The notes beneath the pieces are model-generated. The model searched no databases. It was not told the origin of the DNA and saw nothing but the letters and a program-made list of their open reading frames with translations. A stretch of DNA of 64,000 nucleotides, from the NCBI GenBank assembly GCA_036936605.1, contig JAUPFV010000004.1:290202009-290266008 (forward strand). Direction: 5' to 3'. The stretch is from Limnanthes douglasii subsp. nivea. Lineage: Eukaryota > Streptophyta > Magnoliopsida > Brassicales > Limnanthaceae. Each line of letters begins with the position of its first letter. The first letter of the stretch is position 1. A program made the translations under genes and the position numbers. Positions 55,441-64,000 of this stretch are shown here, in pieces.

Positions 55441-55879
55441 TATCACAATAATAAAGATAAAAAATACATTTGACTTCGAGTGACTATTTTTTTTATTATG
55501 ATTCATTCATTTAGCTTACCATTTGGTAAAGATTTTCCCTTATTAAATTTGGCGTAGTCCTGTGAGAATTTTTTTATATCAAAGTTTAAAGTTCTCAAGT
55601 AAGTATTAATAATGATAATAAGATCAGTGATTAAAAAATAGACTCAAAGGATTCGACCAATTCGATTTATTCCGGTAGTCGTTCCGAGAATCGTGACAAG
55701 TTTGCTAGCTGATGAAGTTAATCCAGAGCAAGTTCAACCTTCTCCATCGTAGCTGGTGCACATATTTCAATCTTTAAATAACATAAAACTCCGAAAGTAG
55801 TCGGGCAGATTCAAATCAACCAACCGAAGCGGTAACCGGAGCACCCCATTTGTTTTTACACAAGCTCAGGGCCAAAACA

Positions 55880-57583
55880 TCTAAAATCAAGGTATTGATG
55901 CTACTCTTTCTAGTATTCAAATTCTAGAGTTTCAAATTGAGAAAATGAAGGGAGAATAGGCTAGAACAAATTTGATACATAAAGAAAGAGACCGTGAAGC
56001 CAGGGAAATGATGAAAAAAATTAACAAAGCATTACATTTTTTTTCCAGAAAAAATAATTTTAAAAAGTAAGAGGAGAAAGAAGCTAAACATAAAATAAAG
56101 TAAGGCGAGTTATACAAAGAAAAAAAGGAAAAAGTAATGACTTTTATGGAAGGAAAAGGAGAATTGATTATTCAATTAGAAGAAAATAATAATATGAAAT
56201 TGAAAACTGAAAATGGAAGGATTTTGATTTTGAGGCTCAGTCGAGTAAGTGACAATAAAGAAAGGTAAAGAGAAAAAAGAAATGGAATACAATGAAGAAC
56301 GATAAAAAATGGTTGAGTATATGCTCCAGGAATCTCCCTTCAAGAATAAATATATTCTCGAAGGAAAATCCTAAGGAAATTTGACATGTTCAAGATGGCA
56401 GCTTACGATAAATTACGAGATCCAGAGCATCATTTGGAACATTTTAAGAGCATAATAATGGGCTTTAGTTCCAATGATGTTTTGTTATACAGTGTGTTAC
56501 CAATGATTTTTAGGAAAAATGCTTTAGACTGGTTCAATAGCTTACTGAAAAGATTAGTTCGAGATTTAGAAGGGTTGTAGATAGCATTTACAAAACCATT
56601 TTGTAAGTAACCAGGTGCACAAAAACGAGGCAAACTCAATTATGAACATGTACCAGAGAATATAGGTGTCTATTAAAAGTTATGTGCAAATGTTCATAAA
56701 AGAAATGAATAGTTTGGTGACGTATAAAGAAGCACTTCCCGTTGTTGCTTTCAATAGATGATTGGATTATGAGGGAAAGCTTTATGAGGATTTGGTAAGG
56801 TTTCATGGAGAGGAAACGAGTGATATTTGGGATAGGTCAGAATAGTTTATTAGGTTTGGGGATTGTAAGAAATAAGTATATTATGTTCTTAAAACACAAG
56901 AATCTAAAGCTGTACTACCTAAGCGGAGGAAAGAAGAATAATTTAAATAGGATGAGAGGAAAAAAGGACCAACTAATAGATCAAAGTTATCGTTTTAAGA
57001 TAATATAACTCAAAAGTATACCCCTATGACCGATAATATTGCGACTATCTTGAATAAAACAAATGGGAGATCGAAATACAATCCTCCGATACCAATGTTT
57101 GCCTCAAATGATAGACTATGTAAATTCTTTTTTTCTTTCGATAATGATGATGAGCAGCATACTATTGAATATTGGTAATTGTAATATGAGATCTAGAGAC
57201 TTATCGATAACGGGTATTTAATACAATTCATTAAAGTGAAAGAAGGGGAGAAAAATGTAGAAAATAGCAAAGAAAAATCTAAAGATGGGGAGGAAAGTGA
57301 GAAAATTGAAGATAATGAGAAGTATCAACATCTATTTACCATTACTAGTTGGGATATGATGTCTGGAAATAATTTTTATTTTAGAAAAAAAAACAAAGAG
57401 GATTTAGAAGTTCACTTTGGGGAAGAATCATCGTACCATCATTATCGTAAACCGATGACAGATTTAACATTCAAAGATGATAATTAAAGAGAAGTGACTC
57501 CATATGAAGATACTTTAATCATAAATTTAGATATCGTTGAAGTGTTGGTGTCTAGGGTTTTGATTGATAACGAGATTTCAGGT
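55880..57583 (+). pseudogene. Gag and protease start of an older Tat-type element
   Basis: Plus-strand pieces: a charged coiled-coil-like N-terminus (HKERDREAREMMKKINKA, 55980-56030), the Gag core (DKLRDPEHHLEHFKSIIM and PMIFRKNALDWFNSL, 56406-56545; QRIxVSIKSYVQMFIKEMNSL near 56655-56715), a zinc-knuckle-like stretch (LCKFFFSFDNDDEQHTIEYW, about 57118-57175) and DLEVHFGEESSYHH (57393-57435). The protease ends abruptly as EVLVSRVLIDNEISG (57538-57583), where xVLIDNGSS is expected; the young Tat LTR starts at 57584. Stops are frequent, so this is the outer, older copy. Confidence 0.75.
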
Positions 57584-57991
57584 TGATGAGTCCGAATTCT
57601 GCCTCCTCTCCGGACAAGGACAAATCAGACCAAACTTACCGGACCGGACATCACACTTCGAACACTCAACCCATTGAGCTGTTCGGACTATGACAAAAGT
57701 ACTAAAAAACCTAAACACTTCTTGACTAAGCTACTTGCTCCCCTACTTAGAGCTCATGGGTCTTTAAACATGACCCGGGTCCATTAAACATGACCCGAAA
57801 GCCCATAAGGCCCCAAATGTAACGGTATAAATACCCAACCATCTGCATTAAATGTGGATAATAAAAATTAACTGCAACCAAGCTGCTTAATTCTCCCTCT
57901 ACTCTCTACTCAAAACATTAAACACCTATAAACCTCCACAAAACTCCGAGCAGATTACAAATTTACCCTCATACAAAAATTAACCTCACCA
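57584..57991 (+). repeat. 5' LTR of the young Tat element (408 bp)
   Basis: It starts TGATGAGTCCG, ends CTCACCA, and the primer site follows three bases later. It aligns with the solo LTR at 51312-51754. A CCGGAC-rich 5' portion (ACCGGACCGGACA near 57640) is notable in otherwise AT-rich surroundings. Confidence 0.9.
57826..57835 (+). promoter_or_regulatory. TATA box of the young Tat LTR
   Basis: TATAAATACC lies about 155 bases before the LTR end, in a block kept almost unchanged in the solo LTR at 51.6 kb. It would drive genomic RNA for gag-pol. Confidence 0.7.
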
Positions 57992-57994
57992 AAT

Positions 57995-58011
57995 TGGCGA
58001 CCACAGTGGGA
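57995..58011 (+). other. Primer binding site of the young Tat element
   Basis: TGGCGACCACAGTGGGA begins three bases after the LTR. TGGCGAC...TGGGGA/TGGGA sites complementary to an arginine-type tRNA are known for Tat/Ogre elements. The exact tRNA was not checked. Confidence 0.75.
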
Positions 58012-58063
58012 GAAGAAGGTGCCTGAATCAAGCATTCGAAACCAGCAAGAAAAGTCACTCCGA

Positions 58064-60142
58064 ATGAATCCGGACGTCCCGGAAGTACCACCAGCTTTGC
58101 TCGAAGTGGTGGGTGAAAACGATGAGTACACTATCGAAGAGCGCGATAGGTTAAAGGGTGAAATAGAAGCTCTGAGGGCAGAAAAGGCTAAGATGGGCAT
58201 AAAAGAAAAGTCAAAAGTTTCGGTTGCTCATCACACCGATAACCCCAGAGAGCATGAGCCTTCAAAGACTCATGTAAGTACCAAAAAGACTCATGCCAGC
58301 TCCAAAACGTCTCACCGGTCTAAGCCAGTAGAGAGTTCTGACTCAAGCTCAGAATATTCTGATAGCTCTTCGGAGGATGAGGGAGTTGAAGAATCCTTAT
58401 CCTCTAGCAGTGATGAGGGTCGAACTAAAAAGAAGCAAAATCAGATCAAGAAATATTCAAGGAAAAGAGATAGACATGGAAGGATGAAGAGGAATATTAG
58501 CAAAGGGACATCACACAACCGGAGGCATATAGACCGGATGCTGATGGATCCTTTTGCCTTCCACGATGAACCAGGTATCTTTGCAACTCCCAATGAGGAT
58601 ATTGTGTTCAGTCGTGGTCGGAATTGGAGACAATCTCCATTGTCTTCTAAAATTCTGTCCGGAAACCTCCCTAAGAGGTTTGATAGCACCAAAATGGAAA
58701 AGTACGATGGCAGTACAGATCCGGACAACCATTTGGAACAATTTAAAAACTTCATGATGAACTTTGATGACGATGATAAACTACTTTGTAGAGAATTCTC
58801 CCAATCGTTTACGGGGAGTGCTCTGAAGTGGTATAACAGCTTACCACAGGGTTGTATCAAGAATTTCGATACTTTTTGGGTGGCCTTTCGAAGACAGTTC
58901 GTAGGGAGTAAGGAGCTAAAGGTCAACGGGGACACCATAATCCATTGTGCCCAGGAACCGAATGAATCCTTAACAGTGTATATAAGTCGATTTGTGAACA
59001 CCAAGAACGGGTTGGCTGATTGCTTTGAGCAAGTTGCAATAGCATCTCTAAGACAGGGCTTGAACCCTGGCAATTTGGCTGATTTAGTAACCAGAAAGAA
59101 GGCTATGACATGGGGAGGGTTGCTGAATCAGGTTGGAAAACAGATTAACGTTGATGAAACGAAGAAAACCAGGGTGCACAGACAGGTGAGGTCTACCCCG
59201 GTGGCACCAAACCCCAATCAGAATCAGTCCGGAAACAAGGCAAATGAGACCGGACAGGGGCATGGTAGGGCTAAAGCTCAGTCTCAGCCAGCTGCTCCTG
59301 CTCAGAGTCAGCAATCCAGAAACAAGAGAGGGCCTTGGGTTCAACCAGAGTGGTTCGCAGAATTGAAGGAAAGTGTGGCCACTATTTATGATAAAACAAA
59401 GGAAGAAGTACACTATAGAAGACCGGCCACGCTACAATCCCCTAGAGAACATCGTAATAACTCTTTCTGCCAATATCACAATGACACTGGCCATACCACT
59501 GATGATTGTATAGATTTGAAGCAAAAGGTTCAGAACTTGATCGAAAGGGGAAAACTGGGGCCTTATGTCAAAAGAAGAGGAGGTAACAGGCCTGACAATA
59601 CTCACCGGGTTGGTCCAAGTAATGCTGCTCCGGAGGGAGCCATGGTTATAATCGAAAGGTTTGATGTGGAATCTGAATACTTGGATCCTGATCCAACTCG
59701 AAACAGAGTGGGTGCAATTGAGGATAGTTCTAGGAGAGTCTCCAGCCTCATTAAGTTTTTTGAGTCCCTTACAATTTTCGGAGGGGATACTATGACAGCT
59801 CATACTGCTTCTTCGAGGAAGAGGCATGTTCATAATTTGGCCACCCAGCTAGAGGGAGAAATGACTTCCTATCAGTCGCAAATTCCTTTCCCCTTCATTG
59901 TTTTTGATGAAGATGATTTGAGAGATATAGCTGGCCCTCATGAAGATGCTGTTGTCATAGGGGCATCTATTGGGGGCAACGACATAAGACAAATTTTGGT
60001 GGATACTGGAAGCTCAGCTAATATCTTTTTCTTAACCACATACAAGAGAATGAAAAATCCAGCTGTAATTCAGAGTTCGGATAGATCAATTGTGGGCTTT
60101 ACTGGCAGCTCAGCAGATGTGATCACGGAGTTCGAAGAATAA
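58064..60142 (+). pseudogene. Gag and protease of the young Tat element
   Basis: The first ATG in the open frame is at 58064; the frame itself opens a little upstream of the ATG. The N-terminus is acidic, then Ser/Lys-rich. The Gag core follows (about 58620-59130) with PKRFDSTKMEKYDGSTDPDNH, DDDDKLLCREFSQ, LKWYNSLPQG and FWVAFRRQF, then a zinc-knuckle-like CQYHNDTGHTTDDC (about 59468-59510). The protease follows at about 59880-60140, with catalytic ILVDTGSSANIFF (DTG at 60002-60010). The frame ends at a TAA at 60140-60142 (FEE-stop-VLLGKG), where the polyprotein should continue; the same frame stays open after it. This gag is highly similar to that of the left-edge element, and the element is the best-kept Tat copy here. 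Confidence 0.9.
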
Positions 60143-60148
60143 GTTTTA

Positions 60149-61489
60149 TTGGGCAAGGGCCCATTCAATAAGATGGTCAGGATACTTTTTATTGTGGTGG
60201 ATTGTCCCACTTGCTATAATGCCATTTCAGGGAGGTCTTGGCTCTCTAGGATGCATGCAGTGGCTTCAACAGTCCACCAATGTTTGAAATATTCTGTTAA
60301 AGGACAGATGGGAGTCGTCCGGAGCAGTCAAAAGGTTGCAAGAGAATGTTATGCTACAGCCCTGGCTCCCCGGACGTTGGGGGCAGTTCGTATCAACGAG
60401 CAATAGCAGTTTGAGGGGCTTTCTAGGGGTGAGGGTGAAATTGATGACCCAAGAGAGACCCCTGGAGTGTTAATACCGGTCGAAGAGGTAGAGACACATT
60501 GTTTAGAAGAAGGGAAAAGTGTCAAGATAGGGTCTAAGATGCCACCCGGCTTGAAAAATGAGATGTTAAAGTTTTTGAAGAAATATCAGCACGTTTTTGC
60601 TTGGTGCAATGCTGATGTTACTGGGGTTCCACCAGATGTAATATCACATCACCTATCCGTCCGGAAAGACATTGCACCAGTAGTTCAAAAGATAAGGGCT
60701 TTTTCCAAGGAAAAAGCTGATGTCATTATACAAGAGGTTGACATGCTCACAAAGATGGGGCATATCAAGGAGTCTCAATATCCTTTGTGGACTGCCAATC
60801 CGGTCCTGGTGAAAAAGAAAAATGGCAAGTGGCACATGTGCATTGACTTCACAGATCTCAATAGAGCTTGTCCAAAAGATTTGTATCCAGTTCCCCGGAT
60901 TGACCAACTAGTAGACTCCACCTCTAGGAACAAGCTACTATCCTTTATGGATGCTTTCTCCGGATACAATCAAATCCAAGTAGATCCAAAGGATCAAGAG
61001 CATATCACATTTGTCACTGAGAGGGGTCTTCATTGCTACAAGGTAATGCCTTTTGGGTTGAAAAATGCTGGGGTTACTTATCAGAGATTGGTAAACAAAA
61101 CTTTTGCTGATCAGATTGGAAGGAATATGGAAGTATACATCGATGATATGATGGTAAAGAGTGTGGATGAGCAATTACATTTGGCTGATCTCCAAGAAAC
61201 TTTTACCAACTTGATGAAAGTGAATTTAAAGTTAAATCCAGAAAAATGTGTGTTCGGAGTACAATCCGGGAAGTTTCTAGGCTATATTATAAGTGAGCAT
61301 GGGATACAGCCCGATCCAGACCAGCTTAATGCACTTTTCCAAATGGAGCCTCCTCGAAATATTAAAGAAGTACAACGGCTAATGGGGAGGTTAGCTGCTT
61401 TAAACAGATTTATCTCAAGATCTTCGGACAAGTGTGCCCCATTTTTTCAAATCTTAAAGGGTGCGAAGGGATTTTATTGGACCTCATAA
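60149..61489 (+). pseudogene. Reverse transcriptase of the young Tat element
   Basis: It is in the same frame as gag-protease. 60149-60406 carries the protease end (VDCPTCYNAISGRSWL), then a TAG at 60404-60406. From 60467 the connecting region MPPGLKNEMLKFLKKYQHVFAW leads into the reverse transcriptase: VLVKKKNGKWHMCIDFTDLN (about 60805-60865), SFMDAFSGYNQIQV, MPFGLKNAGVTYQRLVNK, the active site MEVYIDDMMVKS (Asp-Asp at 61142-61147), and CVFGVQSGKFLGYIISEHGI. It stops at TAA 61487-61489 (FYWTS-stop), where RNase H would continue in frame. The catalytic motif is intact. Without the three stops this would be one polyprotein with gag. Confidence 0.9.
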
Positions 61490-62548
61490 TGTGATGATGC
61501 TTTCAATGAAATAAAGAAGCACATGTCTTCCCCCAAAACCTTGTTTAAACCAGTTGATGGGGAGACACTCTTCGTATATTTGGCAGTTTCAAGTTTTTCC
61601 ATCAGTGCTGTGTTAGTAAGGGAAGTAGATAATTACCCCCATCCGGTGTACTACATCAGCAAGAGTTTGATAGATGCAGAAAGGCATTATCTGAAACTTG
61701 AGAAGTTAGCATTAGTCCTGGTAATAGCTGCAAGAAAAATGAGGCCCTATTTCCAGGCTCATCCTATCATCGTCCGAACATCTTTTCCCTTGAAGAATGT
61801 CCTCCAAAAGGCAGACATTTCAAGTAGGATGATAAAGTGGTCAGTAGAATTGGGGGATTTTGACATAGAATTTGCTCCTCGAACAGCAGTTAAGGCCCAA
61901 GCTTTGGTTGATTTTCTGGTTGAATTTCACTCCGACAGAGATTCGAAGCAGGCTAATAACATGAAAAACAAAAAGGTCTGGGTCGTCCGGACAGATGGTG
62001 GATCCATCACTACGGGCTGTGGTGCAGGGGTGTGTTTGACTTCTCCATATGGTGACAAAATGTACCAAGCTATATGTTTCGCTTTCAGGGCTTCCAATAA
62101 TGAGTCTGAGTACGAAGCAGCTATAGCTGGTTTAAAGTTAGCCTATATTTGTGGGGCTAAGAGGGTCAAGCTAATGAGTGACTCCCAGCTTCTTATTCAC
62201 CATGCCCAAGGTCAATCTGAAGCTAAAAAGGAGCAGCTAGTGAAATATTTACTTCTTCTTAAAAATGAAGCACTCAATTTTAAAAGCGTTGTTTATGAAC
62301 ATATACCCCGGATAGAAAATGAGTTAGCAGATTCATTGGAAACCATAGCATATACAGAGTCGTATCCATGGATCCATGTGCTGGAGAGCCCCTCCATTCA
62401 ACTTGGTATGGGTAAAGAAGAAGAAATTTTTGAAGTACAAATGAAACAACCCCAGGATTGGAGATTTCCTCTCCTGCAATACCTCTCCGACGGCGTCGTG
62501 CCTCCGGATAAATCACTAGCAAGAATAATTGAAACACAAGGCTCGTAG
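61490..62548 (+). pseudogene. Two RNase H domains of the young Tat element
   Basis: Still in the gag frame. The first RNase H (about 61523-61930) has LFVYLAVSSFSISAVLVRE, HPVYYISKSLIDAERHYLKLEK and IIVRTSFPLKNVL. A second, archaeal-type RNase H follows (about 61970-62345): VWVVRTDGGSITTGCGAGV (Asp), NNESEYEAAIAGLKLA (Glu), KLMSDSQLLIHHAQG (Asp) and IENELADSLE (Asp). All four catalytic acidic residues are present. The dual RNase H is a signature of the Tat lineage. The first domain is more diverged at its active-site positions (YLAVS replaces xTDAS), as is usual when the second copy takes over. The frame breaks by a shift at about 62530-62548. Confidence 0.9.
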
Positions 62549-63545
62549 TTTTATCATACTGAGAGACATTCTATATAAAAAGTCTTATAGTAAACCTCTT
62601 CTGCGCTGTTTGGGGGGTGATGAGTCTCAGGTGGTCCTCTCCGAATTGCATGATGGTGAGGGATCAGCTCATTATGGATTCAGGGCATTAACGAGGAGAT
62701 TTTTACTGGCCGGCTACTATTGGCCGTCTATCATGAAAGATGCTAAGGATTTGGTAAGAAGATGTGACCCATGCCAAAGGTACATCAATGAAATTCATGT
62801 CCCAGCTATTCCTTTAGAGTCAATTTCTGAGCCTATACCTTTTGCTCGATGGGGATTGGATTTAGTGGGACCTCTCCCTATGGCATCCGGAGGGCGCAAA
62901 ACTATAATTGTTGCTATAGACTACTTTTTGAAGTGGATTGAAGCAGCCCCTCTAGCGGGAACAACATCAAAAGCTGTCATAAAGTTCATTCTGTCCAACA
63001 TCTGTTGCAGATTTGATGTCCCACGAAAGATAACAACTAGATAATGGGCCACAGTTCGACAATAGGGAAATGGAGAGTTTCTGTGCCTCAAGGGGTATAC
63101 ATCATTGTTTCTCTTCACCTTTCCACCCACAAGCAAATGGCCAAGTTGAAGTGGCTAACAGAACTATTTTGTCCGGTTTAAAGAAGAATTTGGAAGGGGC
63201 TGCTGGAAAGTGGCCTAGTTATTTACAAGAGGTCTTGTGGGCCTACCGGACAACACCTGGGGCTGCAACTCAGGAGTCACCCTTTGCTTTGGTCTATGGG
63301 ATGGATGCAGTAGCTCCCATAGAAGCAACTCTTCCATCATTTCGTGTTCACCACTTCTCTGAATGTGCTAACAAAGTGGCCATCAGAGGTCAGCTCGATC
63401 TAGTGGAAGAAAGACGAGTTAAAGCCCACCTTAGAGTTGCACACTATCAGGGTTTGATGAGGAGAAGATTTGCTTCTAAAGTTAAAAGAAGAGATTTCCA
63501 GCCGGGGGACAAAGTATTGAGGAAAGTCTTCTTGCGTGAAAATAA
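62529..63545 (+). pseudogene. Integrase of the young Tat element
   Basis: Two frames split by a shift near 63040. Frame 62529-63044: zinc-binding domain HDGEGSAHYGFRALTRR, YYWPSIMKDAKDLVRRCDPCQRY, then the core RWGLDLVGPLPMASGG (first Asp) and IIVAIDYFLKWIEAAPLAG. Frame 63070-63545: MESFCASRGIHHCFSSPFHP, QANGQVEVANRT (Glu), WAYRTTPGAATQESPFALVYG and FQPGDKVLRKVFLREN. The second Asp (in DNGPQF) lies at the frameshift, about 63043-63060. The C-terminal end expected after KVFLREN (a PNWEGPY block) is absent; different sequence begins. Confidence 0.9.
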
Positions 63546-63945
63546 CTTGGTAGATGATTCACTAGCTAAAGAAGTTGCATGAGGAGATAGCTCGTTGATG
63601 ATATTCCAAGAGAATTTTTCAAAAAGAAACCAAAGAACTAAGGGCCGAGATGCTAATGGTAGAAATATTAGAAGACTAGATGCATGATTATTTTTTATAT
63701 TTAAGAGATCAAAGTCTTCCCGAGGATAAGGATGAAGCTTGTACTTCAAAGTTGAGAGCTGTTAAGTATACAATTCTTGATAACGTACTCTACAGGAAAA
63801 TGACTACAAGGTTGATGCTCAAGTGTTTGAACAAGGATGAAGCTATCTTTATCCTTAGATATTTTCATAAAGATTTTGCAGGGGTCATTTTGGCTACATG
63901 AGTTTGATCAGACGGTTTCTTCTTACAAGTTTATATTAGCCCAAT
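63545..63945 (+). pseudogene. Older gypsy fragment: RNase H end and integrase start
   Basis: Directly after the young integrase comes NLVDDSLAKEVA, which looks like the end of a second RNase H (NxLADxLAK). Then a decayed linker, then an open frame (63680-63901) with DYFLYLRDQSLPEDKDEACTSKLRAVKYTILDNVLYRKM, LMLKCLNKDEAIFILRYFHK and LAT, the start of the integrase zinc-binding region (DxVLYR...LxCLxxxEAxxILxxxH). Its style matches the old gag/protease at 55.9-57.6 kb, so it may be the right-hand part of that outer element. It runs to near the window end. Confidence 0.7.
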
Positions 63946-64000
63946 CTTACAACATATGTTGAGGTCATGGTATAAAGTTGTAGTATTTGCCAAAGATATT

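Larger units (their letters stand above)
57584..63545 (+). mobile_element. Young Tat-lineage Ty3/gypsy retrotransposon, 5' LTR to integrase, 3' end missing
   Basis: Order: LTR, primer site, gag, protease, reverse transcriptase, RNase H, second RNase H, integrase. The second RNase H and the lack of a chromodomain place it in the Tat lineage. Three in-frame stops (60140, 60404, 61487) and two frameshifts (about 62530-62548 and 63040) disable the polyprotein. No 3' LTR or polypurine tract follows; at about 63545 integrase passes directly into older gypsy sequence. The base before the LTR is T at 57583 (flank CAGGT, 57579-57583), but the matching target duplicate is not present. Confidence 0.85.

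Noticed and set aside
58441..59073. 210-residue minus-strand frame
   Set aside because: Shadow of the plus-strand gag of the young Tat element, same span, no independent motif or promoter.

Overview
The window is nuclear DNA of a flowering plant, almost certainly a eudicot. It is AT-rich, has one intron-containing host gene with typical plant splice sites, and is otherwise a stack of plant-type retrotransposons: Ty3/gypsy of the Tat and Athila lineages, Ty1/copia, L1-type LINEs, tRNA-derived SINEs and a non-autonomous hAT element. I cannot name the species. No bacterial, organellar or CRISPR features are seen.

Layout. 1-2320: 5' end (gag, primer site, LTR) of a minus-strand Tat element that runs off the left edge; it sits in a decayed copia fragment (2321-2720). 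2721-5350: AT-rich filler. 5350-10387 and 15342-15870: a heavily decayed plus-strand gypsy element split by a full-length minus-strand copia element (10388-15341) with two LTRs, primer site, polypurine tract and a near-perfect target duplication. 15900-19060: AT-rich DNA with a double inverted repeat and a 383-bp duplication. 19060-21190: an Athila-like remnant with an internal duplication. 23140-23638: a small promoter-bearing reading frame split by a SINE. 24400-26850: minus-strand LINE.

26846-39706: two minus-strand Tat elements, each cut short at its 5' side. Both carry, downstream of integrase and next to the 3' LTR, an extra gene on the opposite strand, with its own TATA box, a shared purine-rich leader motif and a likely short intron. 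The first is also interrupted by a 976-bp hAT element. This paired arrangement is the most interesting part of the window.

40396-43603 holds the only clear host gene, a seven-exon, 553-residue protein with four KH RNA-binding domains, all four GxxG loops intact. 45790-47075 is a LINE 3' fragment, 47400-47830 a copia integrase trace and 47886-48290 an array of 75-bp (25-codon) repeats.

49200-55420 is a plus-strand LINE (zinc-knuckle ORF1; endonuclease, reverse transcriptase, zinc-binding region and RNase H in ORF2) cut by a solo Tat LTR with a perfect 5-bp target duplication. 55440-57583 is an old Tat gag/protease, interrupted by the youngest Tat element (57584 to about 63545), which has gag, protease, reverse transcriptase, two RNase H domains and integrase but no 3' end; it runs directly into an older gypsy fragment at about 63545.

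Apart from the KH gene, and possibly the gag at the left edge, every coding region is broken. The retroelement proteins would normally work together as structural protein, protease, reverse transcriptase/RNase H and integrase, but no element visible here is both complete and uninterrupted. Exon limits, LTR limits and domain calls come from reading the sequence by eye; no database search was run.
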